Shown here: one piece after another, positions 27,465 through 35,589 of the stretch
How the letters are laid out: the number at the start of each line of letters is the position of its first letter
Numbering within the stretch: position 1 is the first letter of the stretch
Assembly (NCBI RefSeq): GCF_026241165.1
Contig: NZ_JAPFQN010000007.1
Span: forward strand, 160,736 to 224,735
Length of the DNA stretch: 64,000 nt
DNA from: Mangrovivirga halotolerans
GTDB lineage: Bacteria; Bacteroidota; Bacteroidia; Cytophagales; Cyclobacteriaceae
Direction of reading: 5' to 3'
Notes under the pieces: model-generated
What the model saw: the letters and a program-made list of their open reading frames with translations, nothing else
Database searches by the model: none
Told to the model about the DNA's origin: nothing
Made by a program: the position numbers and the translations under genes

Positions 27465-27625
27465 ACTTTGGATCGCAGATCCGTGGATAATAGTCCAGTC
27501 TTACAAATTTAAATCAGTTACAAAAACAAAAATCCCCCCCTGGCGCAAGTATTCACTTGTGCCATCGCCATTAAGCAAAACTATAAAATTAATAACTTTA
27601 ATGCTGGATCATAGATCGGTAGATA
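27465..27625. repeat. Degraded mini-hairpin fragments, copy 4
   Basis: The 27404-27742 gap holds scattered members of the same hairpin family: GGATC-gca-GATCC (27470), GGCGCAAGT-attc-ACTTGTGCC with one G-T pair (27542-27563), then a fragment of the GGCGAT word, and GGATC-ata-GATCg (27606). Their order and spacing are broken, suggesting an older, decaying copy. No coding signal is seen. Confidence 0.65.
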
Positions 27626-27662
27626 ACTGTTCCCGTTACGAATAACTAACATCCAAAAAAAC

Positions 27663-27691
27663 AAAAAATCCCCGGAATAACCCGGGGATTT
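27663..27691 (-). terminator. Terminator for the CHASE2-FecR pair
   Basis: AAATCCCCG and CGGGGATTT form a perfect 9-bp stem, 52 bp past the FecR-like stop codon; on the minus strand it is followed by a T-run. Confidence 0.8.
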
Positions 27692-27742
27692 CTTTATCAA
27701 TTGTTTTTCACTCTGTAATTCTAGTTTTCAATCTTTGTATAC

Positions 27743-28654
27743 TTACTCTGCACTCGCAGCATACATTAAATATGTATTTCTGAATACCTCCACATCCGGA
27801 GCCAATTCCACTGCCTTATGATACGCACTCAGAGCATCTACTCTCAACCCGTGCTCCTCAAAGAATGTTCCCAATATTAACATGTCAAGTGCATTATCTT
27901 CACTTAATGATTCCTTCAGCTTTTTCAATTCAGGTTCGATTTCACTTCTCCTATCTTCTTCAAGCTTTTTGATTCCGACCTTGTTCGAAGTTACCATTGG
28001 TCTTCCATCAACACTTACATTGATAAGAAGCATCTTAGACTCATTAAAAGGAGCTTCATCAAAACTTAAGGTGAAACTGGTATCCTGAACAGCTTCTTTT
28101 TTAAGCACTTCATCATAGATATTTTTCACTTCAACCAGATAACTTGAATTATTCAGATCAGGCATGCTCGTCCAGGTAAAATTTACTTCAGGACCATACG
28201 CCTCACTTAATTCAGGCATCAAAACAAGAATCTGATCATCGGCACGCTTTACTGCCCCGGTGACGTTCATATACCTTTCCTTATTCTTATTAATATCTTC
28301 ATTGTCTGATTCTGATAGCTTATTCACAACAAACTCTGCGTATTTATCACTTAATTCGGTACTCCCTGCAGAAGCAACCGCTTTATCGTTGATCTTTTTA
28401 AGGTCGTAAACTCCAGCCTTTTTGATCTCGAATGTCTTCCCGGTTTGATGTATTAATCCGACATATGAACCATCCGCAGTCTTGATCTTAGAATTACCAG
28501 AAAGCTTTACCCCAACCTTTAAAGGTTTCCAGGCTGCCCCTCCCTCTGAATATTGGTTAGCACCGCTAACAGCCAGTACTCTGAAGCTGGTACTTTGTGC
28601 AGACATACTAAATGTTAGTCCAACAGTTAATAAAAAAATTATTATTCTGACCAT
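27743..28654 (-). CDS. Exported FecR-like protein with C-terminal TPR
   Basis: A 303-residue protein with a signal peptide (cleavage after SMSA, about residue 19). The first domain, about residues 22-90, has FecR-type features: an opening beta-strand, AAWKPLKVGVKLSGNSKIKT, then a strand ending in KKAGVYDLKK. The middle is beta-rich (YLVEVKNIYDEVLKKEAV), and the end has a TPR-like pair of helices (ALSAYHKAVELAPDVEVFRN). FecR-type modules usually pair with membrane sensors or bind envelope ligands. Its start overlaps the CHASE2 stop by 13 bp, so the two are translationally coupled and probably work as a pair in the periplasm. Confidence 0.75.
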   Translation of the reverse strand: MVRIIIFLLTVGLTFSMSAQSTSFRVLAVSGANQYSEGGAAWKPLKVGVKLSGNSKIKTADGSYVGLIHQTGKTFEIKKAGVYDLKKINDKAVASAGSTELSDKYAEFVVNKLSESDNEDINKNKERYMNVTGAVKRADDQILVLMPELSEAYGPEVNFTWTSMPDLNNSSYLVEVKNIYDEVLKKEAVQDTSFTLSFDEAPFNESKMLLINVSVDGRPMVTSNKVGIKKLEEDRRSEIEPELKKLKESLSEDNALDMLILGTFFEEHGLRVDALSAYHKAVELAPDVEVFRNTYLMYAASAE

Positions 28655-29904
28655 GATAGTTTTGGTTTGATCTTTCTTTTAATCTTTATACTTATATTCT
28701 TTATTACTCCATTATATATCTCCAGCATATCTCCGGATAAAGCAATCGCGATGATAGCTAACTCCAAATGCATTTTATAGCTGTAAACCGCAAAAACGTA
28801 AATAATTACGAAAAACAAAAAAATCACCTCAACCAACTGTATCAGCTTCGTAATCCCGTCATACCAGTCAGGCAGACGATAATATACTATCATAAAGCAT
28901 GCCACGTTTAATAAACACAGTAAAATAGCCCAAACAATTGACTGAGTTTGTCCCATTTCATTGATATAATCCTCGTCAAGGATCATGCTTATAATATTCG
29001 CATGGATAACGGCTCCGAACATATCCGGATTGGTCCGTCCGGCATAATTAACATTTAGTGGGGTGATATATTTATCTTCCCAGCTTGGGTCCAGAATGTT
29101 CTCCCCGAGGTATCCAAGAATAACTATTCGATCTTTAATAATCTCCGGTTCAAAATTTTCTTCCAGTATTTGGAATGGATCCACAGATAAGTATCTTCCG
29201 TGAAAAACACTGTATCCATACGGATCAAAAATATTTCTCCTGAAATTGATTAATTCATATGGATTGCCTCTTTCGAGAAAAGAATTGGTTTTTTCCGGTG
29301 AATACATTTTTGCCAGCGCTACACTAAACGCCATCATCGAATCCCTGGTTGTCGGTTCTGCAGGAGAAAACGACCGGCATGTTTTTAATTGCTCCTGACT
29401 ACCGGCGGGAGAGATCAGGTTTGCATATGAAAGAGTGCCGTGCTCCAGAAAAGATTCAGGTGGCGTAACTACATTAAATATCCCGGAACTACTGTCATAT
29501 TCCAACCTGGAAATTAATACCAGGTTTTCAGTTTCTGCCAATCCGAATTTCAACATCAGGTCGCTAATGGAATCTTTAGCTCCGTCAAATTCAATATCAA
29601 CACCCACAACCTTAGGGTCGTATTTATTTATTATTTCCAGTTGCCTTGCTATTCCTGCCCGGTTGAGTTGCCCGATATTTACTAATGTAATCCGTTCATC
29701 ATCGGTAGGTTCTTCCCTGAATTCGATAAAAGCAATATCAGTAAAATCAAAATCAGCCAGTGCTTCTCCGACAGGATCAAGAAAATCTAATGAATTCAAA
29801 AACTTCCCGGCGATAAAAATAAAAGCAAAAATAAAAAATGTAGCCCCGATAACATGACGAAAAAAACTTCCGGAGCGTATTCTAAAATCCGAATTCCGCT
29901 TCAT
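28642..29904 (-). CDS. CHASE2-domain membrane sensor without output domain
   Basis: A 420-residue protein with an N-terminal membrane helix (about 14-32), a large extracytoplasmic CHASE2 domain (about 33-310; FTDIAFIEFREEPTDDERIT, VVGVDIEFDGAKDSISD, DRIVILGYLGENILDPSWED) and three C-terminal helices (about 318-395). It ends in a short basic tail (KIKRKIKPK). CHASE2 sensors normally feed a kinase, cyclase or other effector, and none is fused here. The signal must pass to another protein; the FecR-like partner is the nearest candidate. Divergent from meaB across 55 bp. Confidence 0.85.
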   Translation of the reverse strand: MKRNSDFRIRSGSFFRHVIGATFFIFAFIFIAGKFLNSLDFLDPVGEALADFDFTDIAFIEFREEPTDDERITLVNIGQLNRAGIARQLEIINKYDPKVVGVDIEFDGAKDSISDLMLKFGLAETENLVLISRLEYDSSSGIFNVVTPPESFLEHGTLSYANLISPAGSQEQLKTCRSFSPAEPTTRDSMMAFSVALAKMYSPEKTNSFLERGNPYELINFRRNIFDPYGYSVFHGRYLSVDPFQILEENFEPEIIKDRIVILGYLGENILDPSWEDKYITPLNVNYAGRTNPDMFGAVIHANIISMILDEDYINEMGQTQSIVWAILLCLLNVACFMIVYYRLPDWYDGITKLIQLVEVIFLFFVIIYVFAVYSYKMHLELAIIAIALSGDMLEIYNGVIKNISIKIKRKIKPKLSWSE

Positions 29905-29959
29905 GGGGACAAAATACGGATAATTAGTTAAATTCCAGCAAAATTTTTAATATCTGTTC

Positions 29960-30973
29960 ATGGACCAGGCAAACAAAAGGAGAAAAAAAAGACGACTAAC
30001 AAAGGAAGAATATCTCAACGGTATTTTGTCCGGAGACCGCTTTATCCTAAGTAAAGCAATCACCCTGATTGAAAGCACGAGAGACGATGACAGGGATTTG
30101 GCTAAAGATATTATAAAAGAAATACCTAAAAAGGATGATACGATAAGAATCGGAATAACCGGGGTACCGGGAGTTGGGAAAAGCACCTTTATAGAGTCAT
30201 TTGGCTTAAAACTAATAGAGGAAGGATATAAGATCGCAGTATTGACCGTTGACCCATCAAGTAGAGTTACGAGAGGTAGTATTTTGGGTGATAAAACAAG
30301 AATGGAACACCTGAGCCGTAATCCAAATGCCTACATCAGGCCATCTGCAGCCGGCACATCTTTGGGAGGTGTGGCCAATAAAACCCGTGAAACCATGCTT
30401 TTATGTGAGGCTGCCGGCTATGATATGATATTAATTGAAACAGTAGGGGTTGGCCAAAGTGAAACGATGGTCAAAGAAATGGTTGATTTCTTTTTATTAT
30501 TAATGCTCAGTGGCGCAGGAGATGAACTCCAGGGAATTAAAAAAGGAATTATGGAAATGGCAGATCTTGTTACCATTACGAAAGCCGATGGTGACAATGT
30601 AAAACAAGCCGAACGCGCCAAACGCACTTATAAAAATGCAATGCATCTATTTCCTCCAAAACCCAATGGCTGGACTCCACAAGTAACAACCTCCTCTGCT
30701 ATTAAAAATAAGGGCATGAATGAAGTGCTTTCTATAATAAAAAAATTCGTTTCACAAAATCGAAAATCAGGGCACTTTGAGGAAAATAGAAAAAATCAAA
30801 ACTTATATTGGTTTAATACATTAATCTCCGAGGAGCTTCTTGACATTTTCTATAAAAACCCTGCTGTAAAGGAAAAAATTTCGTCGATAAAATCCGGGGT
30901 TTTGTCGGGAAATATTGACGCTTCGGCAGGAAAAGACAAGTTACTTGACATTTTTCTTAGAAATAGTGTTTGA
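29960..30973 (+). CDS. meaB: MeaB/ArgK-type G-protein chaperone of methylmalonyl-CoA mutase
   Basis: A 337-residue P-loop GTPase. Walker A is ITGVPGVGKSTFIESF (from about residue 72); TVDPSSRVTRGSILGDKTRM and a second metal-binding region IETVGVGQSE follow. The base-specificity motif is TKAD. MeaB uses GTP to gate adenosylcobalamin loading and to protect the mutase. Its client genes mutA-mutB are 10 kb upstream on the same strand, and the B12 uptake locus is next to it. Family length and motifs are complete. Confidence 0.95.
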   Translation: MDQANKRRKKRRLTKEEYLNGILSGDRFILSKAITLIESTRDDDRDLAKDIIKEIPKKDDTIRIGITGVPGVGKSTFIESFGLKLIEEGYKIAVLTVDPSSRVTRGSILGDKTRMEHLSRNPNAYIRPSAAGTSLGGVANKTRETMLLCEAAGYDMILIETVGVGQSETMVKEMVDFFLLLMLSGAGDELQGIKKGIMEMADLVTITKADGDNVKQAERAKRTYKNAMHLFPPKPNGWTPQVTTSSAIKNKGMNEVLSIIKKFVSQNRKSGHFEENRKNQNLYWFNTLISEELLDIFYKNPAVKEKISSIKSGVLSGNIDASAGKDKLLDIFLRNSV

Positions 30974-31049
30974 ATGTTAAACTTTTTTTCTATCTTAGCG
31001 TTATCACATTAGCATAGTTGATAAATCCTAATGTTTTGGTTGAAAGATG

Positions 31050-31076
31050 GCTGTCCTCCCCGGACAGCTTTTTTTA
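31050..31076 (+). terminator. Strong terminator, possibly the end of a small RNA
   Basis: GCTGTCC and GGACAGC form a 7-bp stem with a TCCCC loop and seven T residues, a textbook terminator. It is 77 bp after the meaB stop. A small transcript between 30975 and 31076 is possible, but no promoter match was found, so read-through termination of meaB is the simpler reading. Confidence 0.75.
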
Positions 31077-31201
31077 TGCCCAAATCTTTGTTCCTACCTA
31101 TGTATGATATGTGGATAACCTGCCCAATATTATCTTGCTTATTTCGTTAATCTGTTATACTTTGAGTAAACATTTAAGCTATATAAAGGCACTATATTTT
31201 T

Positions 31202-31564
31202 ATGGATAGTTCTGAAGAATGGCTATTGCCAAAAGAAAAAACTGAGTTCAGGCAATTTTTAGACACTAAAAATATCGCTACCTCAGAGAAGCATTCAGGG
31301 TTGAAGTCCACAGTTGAGAAATTCAGGACACTATTCAACAGAGCCAATTTATTTTTGTATTATATACTTGGCTTTTTTGCGGTATTATTTATTCCGCTTT
31401 CCCTGGTTACAAAGAGTTTCCAGACGGGCATTTGTCTGGCATTGGCAACATCAGTATTTATTGCCAATTGGTCAGTAATACATTACCCACGAGGGTTCTT
31501 TTCTCACACAAATAAAAAAATGCAAAAGGCTCCTGTTGAAAAGCAGGAAAACATCAAACATTAA
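31202..31564 (+). CDS. Small two-helix membrane protein, unknown function
   Basis: A 120-residue protein: a charged N-terminal region (1-45), two membrane helices (about 51-70 and 75-95; YYILGFFAVLFIPLSLV, GICLALATSVFIANWSV), and a basic tail. No motif is recognised. It converges with the PP-loop ATPase gene with 2 bp between the stops. Start choice is simple: a single ATG after a 125-bp gap. Confidence 0.6.
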   Translation: MDSSEEWLLPKEKTEFRQFLDTKNIATSEKHSGLKSTVEKFRTLFNRANLFLYYILGFFAVLFIPLSLVTKSFQTGICLALATSVFIANWSVIHYPRGFFSHTNKKMQKAPVEKQENIKH

Positions 31565-31566
31565 TC

Positions 31567-32262
31567 CTACTTTATATCGATAAATCCAAAATGGGTATCG
31601 TGTGCTCCGGGACTTGAGGCTGGATATGTTTTCTCTACAATTTCACCCTTCTCAAAAGTTATTGGATCCTTAAAAATCGGCCCGTCATAAACAAAGGTGT
31701 GGAATTCACCATTCTCACCGCATGGATCAACATTTTCAGGAAGATCCTGGATAAATGAATAATCTATTTCTCTTCCCAAAAAAGATTTATCTAATTTCTC
31801 CAAACTACAGCAAACGACAATCGCTTTAAAGCCCAGGTTGATCCATTCCAGTAAAAGGTCTTTAGTATTGTTCCGCTCAAAAATCGGGAAGTGTGCTGTT
31901 AATCCGGCTTCCTTCATTTGTTCTTCCCTCAATTGCTTTAGATCTTCAAGAAAAATGTCTCCAAAAACACAACCTGAATATCCTTTCTCCTTTAATTTAA
32001 TCGTTTCCTCGCGCATAATTTGCCGGTAACTTTCCATGGAGGTTTCCGGAGACAAATTAACTGTATGCAGAGGCAAGCCAATAGAATTAGCCTGTTTTTC
32101 AATTAACTCAATCCTTACTCCATGCATGCTTACTCGATTAACTGAAGCCTGAACAGAGGTGAAAAGCAAGTCGATATTCATCCCCTCTTTTTGGGCAATA
32201 TATAAAGCAAGAGCGGCATCTTTACCACCGCTCCAACTTATGTAGTTTTTATTTTTGGACAT
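31567..32262 (-). CDS. Dph6-like PP-loop ATP pyrophosphatase in the B12 operon
   Basis: A 231-residue protein of the adenine-nucleotide alpha-hydrolase group. The PP-loop is ISWSGGKDAALAL at its start; SVNRVSMHGVRIELIEKQAN, YSGCVFGDIFLEDLKQLREE and the ending DPCGENGEFHTFVYDGPIF match the Dph6/COG2102 family. The eukaryotic member amidates diphthine. Bacteria lack diphthamide, so it must do something else, probably an ATP-dependent amide ligation. It overlaps the btuG end by 14 bp (or 26 bp if an ATG at 32274 is used) and lies downstream of a cobalamin riboswitch, suggesting corrinoid amidation or salvage. That role is inference. Confidence 0.8.
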   Translation of the reverse strand: MSKNKNYISWSGGKDAALALYIAQKEGMNIDLLFTSVQASVNRVSMHGVRIELIEKQANSIGLPLHTVNLSPETSMESYRQIMREETIKLKEKGYSGCVFGDIFLEDLKQLREEQMKEAGLTAHFPIFERNNTKDLLLEWINLGFKAIVVCCSLEKLDKSFLGREIDYSFIQDLPENVDPCGENGEFHTFVYDGPIFKDPITFEKGEIVEKTYPASSPGAHDTHFGFIDIK

Positions 32263-33292
32263 ATGTAAATCCATTTGGAGCTATTCCAACAGTTTCTTTT
32301 TTAACAAATGAACCATCTGTATTAAAGATATGAATTTCTCCAGCAGTAGTAAACCCAACTGGAACAGCTACAGCTATCCAGTCATTTGCTTCAATATATT
32401 CCATCCCATAAACTCCTGAGATATCAATTAAAGACTCAGTCAGTTGACCAGTCTGTACATCTAAAACATGAATTCCATCAGATGTACCCAGATAGATTAA
32501 TCCTGAAGTTGAATTGTACGATGCAGAATTAAAATATCCTCCATCCGGACCCGCAATTTCTTGCTCAAAGTTTCCATTTCTATCATACTTCATGATGGAA
32601 GAAGGTCTTACGCCTTCTGCAGGCCAGGACTTCCCCTTACAAATAACCCATACTTTTCCAGCTGCGTCCTCAATGATAAAGGCGGGGTTTATTCCTGTAT
32701 ATATTTCTTTATCAAATGAAAGGTCAGTATTAAAAATTGATACTGTACTATCGGTCGAATAACCTCCTGCATTCGGTACCCATATTTTTCCATTGATAGC
32801 ATTAGGCAGGCTTGGTCCGGATCCCGTTTCAACAGAATCAATAACTTGAAAATTAGAAGGATCAACTTTCTTCAACCAACCGTTATAGCCATCATTCCAA
32901 TCTGAAACATAAATTCCTTCACTACCAGCGTAAGTATATCTTGGTGAAGTCAGTCTGGAATCTACAGTTGATATTTCACTAAAATCAGTAGAATTAATTA
33001 TTTCGATTTTACCTGAATTCTGAATAGTTAAAAAAATGTTACCGTCATATCCGGTAATTCCCTGAGCCTGATCACCAAGGCTTCTATTATTTGCAGCAAA
33101 GAAAACATCATTCGTTACGGTTGAATCGGACATTGAAAAATAAGAAAGTGAAGCATTACTTCCTTGAAATGCGCCTTCATTAAGAATTAAAAATCCGTTT
33201 TCTGAGACTGTAGGTTGTGGACTTTCATTATCATCACAAGCAATAGTAAAGGCCATTCCTAAGGCGATAATTAAAAATTTTAATTGTTTCAT
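32249..33292 (-). CDS. btuG: BtuG-like surface lipoprotein for B12 capture
   Basis: A 347-residue lipoprotein: signal peptide with lipobox ending MAFTIAC (Cys near residue 19) and acidic residues straight after it (CDDNES), a pattern used for surface export in Bacteroidota. The rest is a YncE-type seven-bladed propeller (GITGYDGNIFLTIQNSGKIE, NGWLKKVDPSNFQVIDSVET, GIAPNGFTYV). BtuG in Bacteroides caps BtuB and binds cobalamin very tightly. Here the gene follows btuB by 1 bp under a cobalamin riboswitch, which strongly supports that role, though I cannot verify residue-level ligand contacts. Confidence 0.85.
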   Translation of the reverse strand: MKQLKFLIIALGMAFTIACDDNESPQPTVSENGFLILNEGAFQGSNASLSYFSMSDSTVTNDVFFAANNRSLGDQAQGITGYDGNIFLTIQNSGKIEIINSTDFSEISTVDSRLTSPRYTYAGSEGIYVSDWNDGYNGWLKKVDPSNFQVIDSVETGSGPSLPNAINGKIWVPNAGGYSTDSTVSIFNTDLSFDKEIYTGINPAFIIEDAAGKVWVICKGKSWPAEGVRPSSIMKYDRNGNFEQEIAGPDGGYFNSASYNSTSGLIYLGTSDGIHVLDVQTGQLTESLIDISGVYGMEYIEANDWIAVAVPVGFTTAGEIHIFNTDGSFVKKETVGIAPNGFTYVQK

Positions 33293-33293
33293 A

Positions 33294-35234
33294 TTAGTGG
33301 TTTAATAAAAGGTTTATTGAAATTCCATAGTTTCTGCCGGGCATAATCCGTTCTCTTCGAACTTCATACTCGGTATCAAAAATATTTTTTACTTCTCCTG
33401 ATACAGAGATTTTATTTTTCCCTACACTAAAAATATAGGCCAGGTTAACATCTGATAAAAACCAGCCTTCCAGTTTCCAGCGCTCATTATTATCGAGGGT
33501 AGTATATTGATCACCGGTGAACTGATTAAAAATAGCCAGCAACCATCGTCTGTATTTCACTGAGAGGTTAGCTCCAAAAATATGTTCAGGAGTGTAAAAC
33601 AATTGATTTTCTGTCCCGGTATATTCATCAGAAATAGTGTTGTCCTTCATCAGCGATGCCCTGGTCATTTGGTAGTTTAACCTCAGCAAAAATTCAGACT
33701 CTCCATACCTGATGCTCGAAACTGATTCCAGTTCTATCCCCCGTGACCATACCTTTTGTAAATTCATCGGAGTCCAGTCGCCTTCAGAATCCGGTGCCCA
33801 TACAATCTGATCATTCAGGGTTGTACTATACAGGTCTAGACTTAAAGATGAATTAAAATATTTCGCTGGGGATGTTTTAAAGTTTATCCCAATTCCGCCA
33901 TTGTAACCAGATTCGGGTCTAAGATCCGGATTTCCTTTGGCTCCGGCTCCCTGCCAATAGAGATCATTGAACGTTGGTATTCTGAAAACCCTGCTAAATT
34001 CTCCATGCACGGTTAAAACCGAGCCCAATTGGTGTGACACAGATAGTGAAGGGGTAGTCGGGATACTGATATCTTCGGCCATCGATTGATTTATTCCTGC
34101 TGTAAAGATGGTTCCGGCCTTAGGTTCATATCTGATAAAACCTGACAACTCACCGGTCAGGCGTTCTTTTATCCTTGGATAGCCCTCATTATTGAAGGTT
34201 ACTTCTTCTCTGTTTGCTTTTCCGGTAAAATTAAAAGTCCAGTTATCGAGATAATAAGTGTACAGCAAATTGTTTTGCCACCTGAAGCTTGTAGTCTCCG
34301 ATTCTAGGTCAGTTGCATTATTGAGATAAAGTATCTTTTGTAAATCAACACCAGAAGTAAAGCGAAGATCATATTGCTGGTCTTTTACTGAGAAATTTAC
34401 AGCCCCGCGGTGATACCTGTCATTTTGTTCTTCCTGGGAACCTGAAGTTTTTGAAGCTAGAGGTGGTAATTGACTATCTGAAAATAAACCCCAATAAGAG
34501 GATGACAATTTTATTTTATCAGATAACTGAAATGAATAATCTGCAGAAACAGACCCGGACTCTCTGTTTGCATGAGCGAGTCTTTCTTTCGGTGCCCCAC
34601 TTTTATAGGTGTTTATAAATGGATAATCATTATCAGATTTTTGGTAAAATATCTTTATATCTCCACTATGTTTACCTTTGGATAGTTCAGTCTTTCCTCC
34701 TGCAGTCAGGCTGCCAAAACTTGCTGCCCTGAGAAATAATTGACTTTGATTGTCTCCCCTGGTTTTCGCATCCAGAGGCTCCAGATTTAGAATCCCTCCT
34801 ATTGCTGCTGATCCTGCTACTGCGGATTGGCCGCCACTATACAAAGTCATGTTGTCAAAGAAAAAAGCAGGTATTTGACCGATATCCAGGCTGCCATTTG
34901 AAAGACTCTGCAAATCGATCCCATGCCATAATATTTTGGTTCGGCCCCCCCCAAATCCACGTTGAGAAATTGTGGTCAATCCGGTTACTCCATAAGATCG
35001 GATGTTAACAGGAGCAATATAATTCAGCCTTGAAGCGAGGTTTTGATATGGAACCAGTGACTTAATCACTGAATCTGCTGTATACTTTTTGTGAGATGGA
35101 ACAAACTGCTCCCAGGGAGAAGAAATCACTTCAACCTCATCCAATACACGAACAGTATCGGTTTGTCCCAGACCCAGGTAGGGAATAGAAATAAAAAAAA
35201 TCACTATAAAAACTACTACTCGCATTTGAATCAT
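33294..35234 (-). CDS. btuB: TonB-dependent cobalamin receptor, BtuB-like
   Basis: A 646-residue outer-membrane receptor with a signal peptide (cleavage around GLGQ, residue 24). It has an N-terminal TonB-box-like stretch (RVLDEVEVIS), a plug domain (LNYIAPVNIRSYGVTGLTTI, then LYSGGQSAVAGSAAIGGILN) and a beta-barrel ending in the aromatic-rich strand NYGISINLLLNH. It imports B12 across the outer membrane using TonB energy. The cobalamin riboswitch about 100 bp upstream and the BtuG gene downstream make the substrate assignment firm. Confidence 0.92.
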   Translation of the reverse strand: MIQMRVVVFIVIFFISIPYLGLGQTDTVRVLDEVEVISSPWEQFVPSHKKYTADSVIKSLVPYQNLASRLNYIAPVNIRSYGVTGLTTISQRGFGGGRTKILWHGIDLQSLSNGSLDIGQIPAFFFDNMTLYSGGQSAVAGSAAIGGILNLEPLDAKTRGDNQSQLFLRAASFGSLTAGGKTELSKGKHSGDIKIFYQKSDNDYPFINTYKSGAPKERLAHANRESGSVSADYSFQLSDKIKLSSSYWGLFSDSQLPPLASKTSGSQEEQNDRYHRGAVNFSVKDQQYDLRFTSGVDLQKILYLNNATDLESETTSFRWQNNLLYTYYLDNWTFNFTGKANREEVTFNNEGYPRIKERLTGELSGFIRYEPKAGTIFTAGINQSMAEDISIPTTPSLSVSHQLGSVLTVHGEFSRVFRIPTFNDLYWQGAGAKGNPDLRPESGYNGGIGINFKTSPAKYFNSSLSLDLYSTTLNDQIVWAPDSEGDWTPMNLQKVWSRGIELESVSSIRYGESEFLLRLNYQMTRASLMKDNTISDEYTGTENQLFYTPEHIFGANLSVKYRRWLLAIFNQFTGDQYTTLDNNERWKLEGWFLSDVNLAYIFSVGKNKISVSGEVKNIFDTEYEVRRERIMPGRNYGISINLLLNH

Positions 35235-35335
35235 TTTTAATTAATGATCCAAAGCTTCTGGTAACACGATAACGTGAAGAATTAAAAGACTAAGTCTTCC
35301 AACGCTTTTCATCCCGAAAGCCTTGAATATTGAGC

Positions 35336-35500
35336 AGTCTGGCAGGTCTCCTGGCTTGCATTTCTGTTGTCGCCTTCCCGTGTTTTCACAGTGGCAGATT
35401 GGACAACAGCTTCGTAATGCTTACAGTTGCGGGTACAGCTTTCGATTTACACGAAATTCCCTATTAATTCTCCGGACGATAGCCCTTCGAAACCAAAATG
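35336..35500 (-). promoter_or_regulatory. Cobalamin riboswitch (AdoCbl/B12 element)
   Basis: Read on the minus strand, the conserved parts appear in order: AATAGGGAA (35458-35466), the B12 box CCCGCAACTGT (35423-35433), GCCACTG (35389-35395) and the closing GGAGACCTGCC (35341-35351). These match the cobalamin riboswitch core. Downstream, AAGAC-TTA-GTCTT followed by TTTAATT (35290-35302 region) could be part of the expression platform. It controls btuB, btuG and the PP-loop ATPase. The divergent btuFCD genes are not behind it. Ends are approximate. Confidence 0.93.
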
Positions 35501-35589
35501 CACTGCAAATGTACAAAGTATTGATGAATTTCATAGTTTTACATCCATATTATTGATTCACCTTCATAAGCATTAATACTACTTAATTA

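Noticed and set aside
31110..31118. Perfect DnaA box TGTGGATAA
   Set aside because: A single 9-mer; another occurs inside the CHAT gene near 22456. Chance occurrence in AT-rich DNA is likely.
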